From Actinomycetes bacterium (lineage in GTDB: Bacteria > Actinomycetota > Acidimicrobiia > Acidimicrobiales > JAMCPL01): a stretch of DNA of 11,684 nt. Location of the stretch: NCBI GenBank assembly GCA_021846725.1, contig JAJZWK010000046.1:1-11684 (forward strand), read 5' to 3'. The notes below the pieces were generated by a model, which did not search any database, was not told where the DNA came from, and saw only the letters and a list, made by a program, of their open reading frames with translations. Shown here one piece after another: positions 5,585-11,684 of this stretch. The position numbers and the translations under genes are program-made. How positions within the stretch are numbered: the stretch's first letter is position 1; each line of letters starts with the position of its first letter.

Positions 5585-7420
5585 ATGGCAAAAGCAGTAG
5601 GCATTGATTTAGGAACCACCAACTCGGTGGTCAGCGTCTTGGAGGCAGGCGACCCAGTCGTCATTCCAAACGCGGAAGGAGGAAGGACTACACCTTCCAT
5701 AGTAGGGTTTTCAAAGAATGGAGAGGTGCTGGTAGGTGAAGTTGCCAAGAGGCAGGTTATCACCAATCCAGACAGGACTATTCGATCGGTCAAGCGTCAG
5801 ATGGGTACAGACTGGAAGGTGGATATAGATGGCAAGAAGTACACTGCTCAAGAGATATCGGCCAGGATACTGCAGAAACTCAAGAGAGATGCCGAATCTT
5901 ACTTGGGTGACACGGTTACCCAAGCTGTCATTACTGTACCTGCATATTTCGACGATGCTCAGCGAACGGCCACTAAAGAGGCTGGTCAAATAGCCGGGCT
6001 GGAGGTGTTGAGAATAATCAACGAGCCGACCGCAGCGGCTCTGGCTTACGGACTCGACAAAGAGGGCAAAGATCAGACCGTGTTGGTATTTGACCTTGGA
6101 GGAGGTACGTTTGACGTATCGCTACTCGAGATAGGTGAGGGTGTATTTGAGGTAAAATCCACTGCGGGAAATACCAAGCTAGGTGGTGACGACTGGGATC
6201 AGCGTGTGATCGATTGGCTGGTAAAGAGCTTCAAGGATACCGAGGGAGTAGACCTTTCCAAGGACAAGATGGCCATGCAGCGCTTGAAGGAAGGGGCGGA
6301 AAAAGCCAAGATAGAGTTGTCCGCCGTACAGGAGACTCAAATAAATCTTCCGTTCATTACTGCTACATCGGAAGGTCCCAAGCATTTGGACATGAAATTG
6401 ACCAGAGCCAAGTTCCAAGAGCTAACGGCTGATCTTGTTGAGGCTTGCAAGGGGCCGTTCGATCAGGCTATTGCTGATGCGGGTCTGAAAAAATCTGATA
6501 TAGATCACGTCATCCTGGTAGGAGGTTCTACCAGAATGCCTGCTATACAGGATCTGGTACAGCAACTCACAGGCAAGGAACCTCACAAGGGTGTAAACCC
6601 AGACGAGGTGGTAGCCGTAGGAGCAGCTATTCAAGCGGGTGTACTCAAAGGGGAGGTAAAAGACATACTGCTCTTGGACGTTACGCCACTTTCTCTCGGG
6701 ATTGAGACCAAGGGTGGGGTGATGCATAGACTGATAGAGCGTAATACGACTATACCTACCAAACGTTCAGAGGTTTTCACCACAGCCGAAGATAATCAAC
6801 CATCAGTGGAGATACACGTGCTCCAGGGAGAGCGTGAAATGGCAATGTACAACAAGACTCTTGGCAAGTTTCAGTTGGTGGATCTTCCGCCGGCACCTAG
6901 AGGAGTGCCGCAGATTGAAGTTGCTTTTGACATAGATGCCAATGGAATAGTACATGTATCTGCCAAAGACCTGGCTACTTCAAAGGTGCAGTCTATGACC
7001 ATTACCGGGCAGTCGTCGCTTTCAAAAGACGAGATAGATCGTATGGTGAGGGATGCTGAATCGCATGCAGAGGATGACAGAAGGCGTCGTGAAGAAGCCG
7101 AGATACGGAACAACGCTGATACTTTGGTATACCAGACACGTAAACTTCTTTCTGAGCAGGGTGACAAATTACAGGGCGAGGAACGTGAGAATCTACAGTC
7201 ACGTGTTAGTGCATTGGAAGAAGCGTTAAAGGGTTCCGATATGGAAAAGATAAAAGACGCTACAGAAGAGCTCATGAAAGCATCACATAGTTTCAGTGAA
7301 CGTCTCTATCAAGAAGCAACTGCTGGAGGCGATCAGAGTACTGGCGCGGGGAATACATTTCAACAGGATTCCGACGATGAAGTGGTAGATGCTGAGATAG
7401 TAGATGAAGGTGGCGCGTGA
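5585..7420 (+). CDS. dnaK: Molecular chaperone DnaK (Hsp70)
   Basis: A 611-residue ATP-dependent cytoplasmic chaperone of normal length for Actinomycetota. The nucleotide-binding domain shows GIDLGTTNS (7-15), IINEPTAAALAYGLD, the phosphate-binding LVFDLGGGTFDVSLLE and LVGGSTRMP. The conserved interdomain linker DILLLDVTPLSLGIE is at about 360-374. The substrate-binding domain, helical lid (about 480-590) and acidic tail DDEVVDAEIVDEGGA follow. The ATG has GGAGG seven bases upstream. It is the first gene of a dnaK-grpE-dnaJ-hspR-clpB operon. Its last codons overlap the grpE start by four bases. In Streptomyces, DnaK also acts as co-repressor with HspR, which may apply here. Confidence 0.98.
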   Translation: MAKAVGIDLGTTNSVVSVLEAGDPVVIPNAEGGRTTPSIVGFSKNGEVLVGEVAKRQVITNPDRTIRSVKRQMGTDWKVDIDGKKYTAQEISARILQKLKRDAESYLGDTVTQAVITVPAYFDDAQRTATKEAGQIAGLEVLRIINEPTAAALAYGLDKEGKDQTVLVFDLGGGTFDVSLLEIGEGVFEVKSTAGNTKLGGDDWDQRVIDWLVKSFKDTEGVDLSKDKMAMQRLKEGAEKAKIELSAVQETQINLPFITATSEGPKHLDMKLTRAKFQELTADLVEACKGPFDQAIADAGLKKSDIDHVILVGGSTRMPAIQDLVQQLTGKEPHKGVNPDEVVAVGAAIQAGVLKGEVKDILLLDVTPLSLGIETKGGVMHRLIERNTTIPTKRSEVFTTAEDNQPSVEIHVLQGEREMAMYNKTLGKFQLVDLPPAPRGVPQIEVAFDIDANGIVHVSAKDLATSKVQSMTITGQSSLSKDEIDRMVRDAESHAEDDRRRREEAEIRNNADTLVYQTRKLLSEQGDKLQGEERENLQSRVSALEEALKGSDMEKIKDATEELMKASHSFSERLYQEATAGGDQSTGAGNTFQQDSDDEVVDAEIVDEGGA

Positions 7421-8259
7421 GTTCCAGCGAAGAGACATACCGACCAGAGGATGATCCGAGAGCAGCCGAGAGTAGCTATACCATAGATGAGGGTATAGCT
7501 GAAGGCGATAGTATTCAGTCTGAAAACGGTAGTAAGTCCGCTCACGCCAGCATAGACGAGTCTGGTCAAGTGTCAAGTAGTACAGTTGCTGCAGATGATG
7601 AAGCAGGTGTGGCTGACTCAGTCGAGAGCGACATTCAGCGGCTCAGTCGAGAGCGTGATGAGTATCTCGATCTAGCTCGTCGTACACAGGCAGATTACGA
7701 GAATTACCGTAAGCGTGTGATGCGCCAGCAGGTGGAGGAGTCTACACGTTATGTACAAGAACTGATAGTAAAGCTGTTACCAGTGCTTGATGCTTTCTCT
7801 ATCGCCGAAATGCATCTTGGTGGAAATGAGGAGATGGATCCAGATACTAAGGCGCTATTACAATCGGGCAGTATGTTATTCGATGTATTGGCGACTGAAG
7901 GAGTCGAGCGTATAGATCAGGTGGGGGTTCCGTTCGACCCGACAGTACATGAAGCCATAGAGCATACCGTGACAGGACAACGTGCAAAGGAGCATCCAGC
8001 AACTCCTGCCCAAGGGCATCATACAAATCGTTCAACGGAACATCATGTAAAAGAGCCTCATGAGAAGGCTCAGCATATAGCTGGTCAGGTACATCAGGAT
8101 GAAAAGAGTGACAAGGTTTCCTCGGGGGCACCCTCTGAGGGTGTGGATAGTACCGATCGTCCTCATGAGGGAGCTGCGGTGGTCACTGGCGTGTTTCGAG
8201 CAGGTTATCGCTGGAAGGGTAGGGTACTCAGGCCAGCTATGGTAAAGGTCGAGGAATAG
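7417..8259 (+). CDS. grpE: Nucleotide exchange factor GrpE with a His-rich insertion
   Basis: A 280-residue co-chaperone that releases ADP from DnaK; bacterial homologues are usually around 180-220. The N-terminal 70 residues are acidic and Ser-rich. The long dimerisation helix (about 70-120) contains DLARRTQADYENYRKRVMRQQ, and LLPVLDAFSIAEMHL begins the helical bundle. The C-terminal beta domain keeps VPFDPTVHEAIEH (about 171-183) and GVFRAGYRWKGRVLRPAMVKV (258-278). Between them lies a segment of about 64 residues (188-251) with nine histidines, replacing a loop usually about ten residues long. The reading frame is intact, so the protein is probably functional. It starts at GTG, sharing GTGA with the dnaK stop, which indicates translational coupling. 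Confidence 0.93.
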   Translation: MSSSEETYRPEDDPRAAESSYTIDEGIAEGDSIQSENGSKSAHASIDESGQVSSSTVAADDEAGVADSVESDIQRLSRERDEYLDLARRTQADYENYRKRVMRQQVEESTRYVQELIVKLLPVLDAFSIAEMHLGGNEEMDPDTKALLQSGSMLFDVLATEGVERIDQVGVPFDPTVHEAIEHTVTGQRAKEHPATPAQGHHTNRSTEHHVKEPHEKAQHIAGQVHQDEKSDKVSSGAPSEGVDSTDRPHEGAAVVTGVFRAGYRWKGRVLRPAMVKVEE

Positions 8260-8272
8260 AGGATGTAGATTG

Positions 8273-9571
8273 GTGGCAGTGCAACGAGAGTGGCTAGACA
8301 AAGATTACTACAAAGTTCTCGGTGTCTCCAAAGATGCATCTGAAAAAGAGATAACTAAAGCATACAGGAAGTTGGCCAAGACCTACCATCCTGATGCTAA
8401 CCCTGGTTCAGAAGAGAAGTTCAAAGAAGTGGCAGCAGCCTATGATGTGTTGGGTGACGCTACCAAGCGTAAGGAGTATGACCAAGTCCGTAAACTATCC
8501 AACGGTGCCAGAAATCCGTTTGGCAATTCGTGGGAGGGAAGGGGGGCTTCGGGATATCGTGTAGAAAACATGGGAGATTTTCATGACATTCTGAATGATG
8601 CCTTGGGTGGTATTTTTGGAAAGAATCGTTCTTCTCGTAGCGGCTCTACCGGACCTAGACGAGGAATGGATGTAGAAGCACCACTTACTCTGTCGTTTAT
8701 AGATGCTGTAAATGGGATAACGGCAGCAGTGAATGTTCCCAGCCAAGAGCCTTGCTCCACTTGCCATGGTACTGGTGCAGCTCCGGGTACCAAGCCGACA
8801 GCCTGTAAGCGATGCAATGGGAAGGGCATCATAGATGACAATAAGGGTATGTTTTCACTTTCTAGAATATGCCCAACCTGCGGCGGTAAGGGAGTCATAG
8901 TCGAGCATCCCTGTCCAGCATGCAATGGAACAGGCAAGGCTATGAGTAACCGCTCTATAAATGTCAGAATTCCACCCGGTGTCGAAAATGGGCAACGGAT
9001 TGTAGTAAAGGGTAAGGGATATGCCGGATACAACAACGGACCTCCGGGTGACCTCTATGTGAATGTCCAGGTTACTCCGCATCCAATATTTGGTAGAGCG
9101 GGTCGCAACATTACCGTTACCGTACCTGTAACCTATCCACAGGCCGTCTTGGGAGGATCTGTAACTGTTCCTACTCTGACAAAGCCACTTACCTTGAAGA
9201 TACCCGCTGGGACGCAATCGGGAAAGATATTCAGAGTGAAGGGATGGGGAGTTCCAGCTTCAGGGCATTTTAGTGCAGGCGACTTGCTTGTAACGGTGCA
9301 GATAGATGTACCTCAAAATCTTACTAGAGAGCAGCGCCTGGCCATTGAGGAGTTATCTAAGGTCATGCCTCCTGTTGGCGATAATAACCGTAACGGCCCT
9401 GATGGCAATTCCAGCGCTACCAGTACTACGGGTCGTACTGGCGCTACCGACACCTCAGCCGCCAAGGCAGGTGGAAGTGCCGCCAAATCTGGTGGTGCTG
9501 GTGTGGGTGGTAATACTGGTAGATCAGATGGCAAGGCGAGAAGACCAGATGGAAAGGTTGGCAGCCGATGA
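8273..9571 (+). CDS. dnaJ: Chaperone DnaJ (Hsp40, DnaJ1 type) with a low-complexity tail
   Basis: A 432-residue co-chaperone that stimulates DnaK ATPase and delivers substrates. The N-terminal J domain has HPD at residues 39-41, followed by a Gly/Phe-containing region. The zinc domain has four CxxCxGxG motifs beginning at C161 (CSTCHGTG), C178 (CKRCNGKG), C200 (CPTCGGKG) and C214 (CPACNGTG). The substrate-binding beta domains follow, to about residue 367. The final 65 residues are an unusual Gly/Ser/Ala/Thr-rich tail ending in basic residues. The start is ambiguous: TTG 8270, GTG 8273 or GTG 8279. GTG 8273 is preferred for its distance from AGAGGA (8258-8263) and because actinobacterial DnaJ1 begins near (M)AQREW. 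The gene begins 13 bp after grpE. Confidence 0.95.
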   Translation: MAVQREWLDKDYYKVLGVSKDASEKEITKAYRKLAKTYHPDANPGSEEKFKEVAAAYDVLGDATKRKEYDQVRKLSNGARNPFGNSWEGRGASGYRVENMGDFHDILNDALGGIFGKNRSSRSGSTGPRRGMDVEAPLTLSFIDAVNGITAAVNVPSQEPCSTCHGTGAAPGTKPTACKRCNGKGIIDDNKGMFSLSRICPTCGGKGVIVEHPCPACNGTGKAMSNRSINVRIPPGVENGQRIVVKGKGYAGYNNGPPGDLYVNVQVTPHPIFGRAGRNITVTVPVTYPQAVLGGSVTVPTLTKPLTLKIPAGTQSGKIFRVKGWGVPASGHFSAGDLLVTVQIDVPQNLTREQRLAIEELSKVMPPVGDNNRNGPDGNSSATSTTGRTGATDTSAAKAGGSAAKSGGAGVGGNTGRSDGKARRPDGKVGSR

Positions 9572-9587
9572 GAGAGGATAGTGGACG

Positions 9588-9959
9588 ATGAAGGCAGTCT
9601 ATGTCATTTCAGTAGCAGCTGAACTTGCCGGTGTACATCCCCAGACTCTTCGTATATACGAGCGAAAGGGTCTGCTCGAGCCTTCACGTACAGGTGGAGG
9701 AAGTAGGCGTTACTCGGATGAAGATATAGAGCGTTTACGCCACATACAGGAGCTTACCTGTGCAGGGCTGAATCTTGAAGGGGTGCGCAAGGTCATCGAG
9801 TTGGAGGAGAAAGTTAAAAACCTTACAGATGAATTGGAAAGATTGAAGGCAGAGACATACGTGAAGGTGGAGGAGGTCCGTCGGCGTTACCGGCGCGAGC
9901 TGGTTCCCCTTCGCCAAGAAGCCGTACCGTGGAAAGGTGGCAACAGGAGGTCATCATAG
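9588..9959 (+). CDS. hspR: Heat-shock transcriptional repressor HspR (MerR family)
   Basis: A 123-residue repressor. The MerR-type winged helix occupies about residues 5-75: VISVAAELAGVHPQTLRIYERKGLLEPSRTGGGSRRYSDEDIERLRHIQEL is the characteristic HspR block, and the recognition helix contains HPQTLR. A coiled coil (about 70-95) should mediate dimerisation. The basic C-terminal end, RRYRRELVPLRQ, resembles other HspR proteins. It binds HAIR inverted repeats and in Streptomyces and mycobacteria represses the dnaK operon and clpB; a HAIR-like site precedes dnaK here. It lies 16 bp after dnaJ, with AGAGAGGA about nine bases before its ATG. Being in the operon it represses, it is autoregulated. 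Confidence 0.95.
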   Translation: MKAVYVISVAAELAGVHPQTLRIYERKGLLEPSRTGGGSRRYSDEDIERLRHIQELTCAGLNLEGVRKVIELEEKVKNLTDELERLKAETYVKVEEVRRRYRRELVPLRQEAVPWKGGNRRSS

Positions 9960-10017
9960 TAATGGTTGTATTGGATTGGTTATATCTGTCTGGACATACG
10001 ATAGCAGGAGGTAAACA

Positions 10018-11684
10018 ATGGCAGTAGATCCCGCTAAATTTACTTTGAAAACCAGGGAAGCACTGGATAAAGCCTTGCAGCTTGCAATAGCTGAGAATCA
10101 CGCTGAAGTTACTTCTGACCACATCTTGGCTGCATTATTGGCCCAGACGGACGGTGTAGCGCTTCCATTACTTGCTGCACTGGGTATGGACAGACTTGCT
10201 CTGGCGAACGAGGTCGCAGCCAGGTTGGAGAGGTTGGCGCGCTCTTACGGGACCAGTGAGCCCAACTTGAGCCAGGATGCACGGAAGGTACTCGAGGATG
10301 CGGATGCAGCGATGCATGAGATGGGTGATGAGTACCTATCCGGAGAGCACCTTATGCTGGCACTTGCCGGTAATATAGGTGTATCTCGTGACAGTATGCT
10401 AGAAGCGATAAGGCAGCTTAGAGGCAGCCACAGAGTGACTACTCCCAATCCGGAAGAGACCTACAAGGCACTCGAACGCTATGGTCGTGATCTGACAGAA
10501 CTGGCTAGACAGGGAAAACTCGACCCAGTTATAGGGCGCGATGAAGAGATCAGGAGGGTAATGCAGGTACTTTCTCGTAGGACCAAGAACAACCCTGTCC
10601 TTATAGGTGAACCAGGGGTAGGTAAGACTGCGATCGTGGAGGGATTGGCGGCCAGAGTAGTGGACGGTGATGTGCCTGAATCACTTGTTAATAAAAAGGT
10701 CATAGCTCTGGACCTGGGCTCAATGCTTGCCGGTGCAAAGTATCGTGGAGAGTTTGAAGAGCGGCTTAAGGCAGTTCTCGAGGAAATCACAGGCTCGGAG
10801 GGAAGGATCATTACTTTTATCGACGAGCTGCATACTATTGTAGGTGCTGGTGCCGCGGAAGGAGCTATGGATGCTGGCAACATGATCAAACCGATGTTGG
10901 CCAGAGGAGAGCTCAGAATGATCGGAGCAACCACACTGGACGAGTACAGGGAACACATAGAAAAAGATGCTGCCCTGGAGAGGCGATTCCAGCCAGTTTA
11001 CGTGGGACAGCCAACTGTAGAAGACACTATAGCTATTTTGAGGGGACTGAAGGAACGTTATGAGGTGCACCACGGAGTGCGCATCCAGGATGCTGCATTG
11101 GTTGCTGCGGCAGTCCTTTCCGATCGTTACATTGCAGGCAGGTTTCTTCCGGATAAGGCTATAGATCTTGTCGATGAGGCGGCCAGCAGGCTGCGTATAG
11201 AGATCGACTCCATGCCCACTGAGGTGGATGTAGTCACTAGACGCTTACGTCAGCTGGAGATGGAGAAGGTAGCACTTTCCAAGGAAACCGATCCAGGCTC
11301 TGCAGAGCGCTTGACAAAACTGGAAAACGAGATGGCCAATCTGCGTGAGCAGGCAGATTCTATGATGGCACAGTGGAATACCGAAAAGGAAGCTATTACC
11401 TCTATACGGGAGCGTAAAGAGCAACTAGAGGCATTGCGCAGTGAGGCGGATAGAGCCATGCGTGATGGTGAACTCACTACTGCATCAGAACTACGCTATG
11501 GGAAGATACCGGAGGTAGAGAGGCAGATCGAGGAAGCAAGTAATCGTCTGGCAGAGGTTCAAGCTCACGGAGCAATGCTCAAGGAAGAGGTGGATCCAGA
11601 GGATATTGCTGAGGTAATAAGTCGCTGGACAGGGATACCTGTTACCAGATTGATGGAGGGAGAGGTGGCCAAGCTGGTGCGCAT
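10018..11684 (+). CDS. clpB: ATP-dependent disaggregase ClpB (C-terminus beyond the window)
   Basis: The first 555 codons of a protein normally about 850-870 residues long, open to the end of the window. It is a hexameric AAA+ chaperone that extracts proteins from aggregates together with DnaK. The N-terminal substrate domain (about 1-145) starts MAVDPAKFTLKTREALDKA. NBD1 has Walker A GEPGVGKT (197-204), Walker B FIDE with D269-E270, and the arginine-finger region ALERRFQPV. The coiled-coil M domain, rich in Glu, Lys and Arg heptads, spans roughly 395-515. NBD2 begins with EVISRWTGIPVTRLMEGE just before the window ends. The ATG has AGGAGGT five bases upstream. The 58-bp gap after hspR shows no HAIR site or clear promoter, so clpB is probably read with the operon. 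Confidence 0.95.
   Translation, partial: MAVDPAKFTLKTREALDKALQLAIAENHAEVTSDHILAALLAQTDGVALPLLAALGMDRLALANEVAARLERLARSYGTSEPNLSQDARKVLEDADAAMHEMGDEYLSGEHLMLALAGNIGVSRDSMLEAIRQLRGSHRVTTPNPEETYKALERYGRDLTELARQGKLDPVIGRDEEIRRVMQVLSRRTKNNPVLIGEPGVGKTAIVEGLAARVVDGDVPESLVNKKVIALDLGSMLAGAKYRGEFEERLKAVLEEITGSEGRIITFIDELHTIVGAGAAEGAMDAGNMIKPMLARGELRMIGATTLDEYREHIEKDAALERRFQPVYVGQPTVEDTIAILRGLKERYEVHHGVRIQDAALVAAAVLSDRYIAGRFLPDKAIDLVDEAASRLRIEIDSMPTEVDVVTRRLRQLEMEKVALSKETDPGSAERLTKLENEMANLREQADSMMAQWNTEKEAITSIRERKEQLEALRSEADRAMRDGELTTASELRYGKIPEVERQIEEASNRLAEVQAHGAMLKEEVDPEDIAEVISRWTGIPVTRLMEGEVAKLVR

Noticed and set aside
8053..8071. GAGCCT/AGGCTC hairpin inside grpE
   Set aside because: A 6-bp stem inside coding sequence with no T-run; expected by chance, and not a terminator.
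8581..9036. Minus-strand ORF of 151 codons opposite dnaJ
   Set aside because: It is antisense to the J/zinc-finger region of dnaJ, has no recognisable domain and no ribosome-binding site; it is a shadow of codon bias.
9960..10017. HAIR or CIRCE operator before clpB
   Set aside because: Neither CTTGAGT-N7-ACTCAAG nor TTAGCACTC-N9-GAGTGCTAA, nor a clear variant, is visible; only the AGGAGGT ribosome-binding site stands out.

Overview
The window looks like chromosomal core DNA of an actinomycete-type bacterium (Actinomycetota). The main reason is the gene order dnaK-grpE-dnaJ-hspR-clpB, with a MerR-type HspR repressor and no HrcA/CIRCE system. This order is a hallmark of Actinomycetota. Supporting evidence is an actinobacterial-style dCTP deaminase, a membrane Fe-S oxidoreductase resembling mycobacterial EtfD (Rv0338c), and a DnaJ of the DnaJ1 type that starts close to (M)AQREW. 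Base composition is well below that of high-GC actinomycetes, and ATA, AGA and AGG codons are common. A low-GC lineage is therefore likely; Acidimicrobiia is my guess, made without a search.

Layout. A tRNA-Gly(CCC) lies on the minus strand at 35-105. On the plus strand follow dcd (256-831) and the large Fe-S oxidoreductase (871-3012). Then come three minus-strand genes: a stand-alone cyclic-nucleotide-binding protein (3126-3563), 2,3-BPG-dependent phosphoglycerate mutase gpmA (3638-4387), and a small PH-like conserved protein (4564-4920). A 664-bp non-coding stretch (4921-5584) holds the dnaK control region. It contains an 11-bp tandem repeat, one copy of a diverged intergenic repeat, a HAIR-like HspR operator overlapping a sigma70-type promoter, and sixteen perfect GAT repeats inside the predicted dnaK leader. 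The heat-shock operon runs on the plus strand from dnaK (5585) through grpE, dnaJ and hspR into clpB, which is cut by the window end.

How the genes work together. DnaK, GrpE and DnaJ form the Hsp70 cycle, and ClpB is the partner disaggregase. HspR should repress the whole set through the operator upstream of dnaK, with DnaK as co-repressor as known in Streptomyces. Dcd supplies dUMP for thymidylate synthesis. The Fe-S protein probably passes electrons from ETF or a similar donor to the membrane quinone pool. GpmA is glycolytic.

Oddities. GrpE carries a His-rich insertion of about 64 residues in its C-terminal beta domain. The Fe-S protein and DnaJ carry low-complexity Gly/Ser/Asn/Ala segments. 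Two minus-strand genes, and possibly dcd, appear to be read from leaderless transcripts, whereas the other genes have Shine-Dalgarno sites. I found no mobile element, CRISPR array or defence system, and nothing that amounts to a wholly new system.
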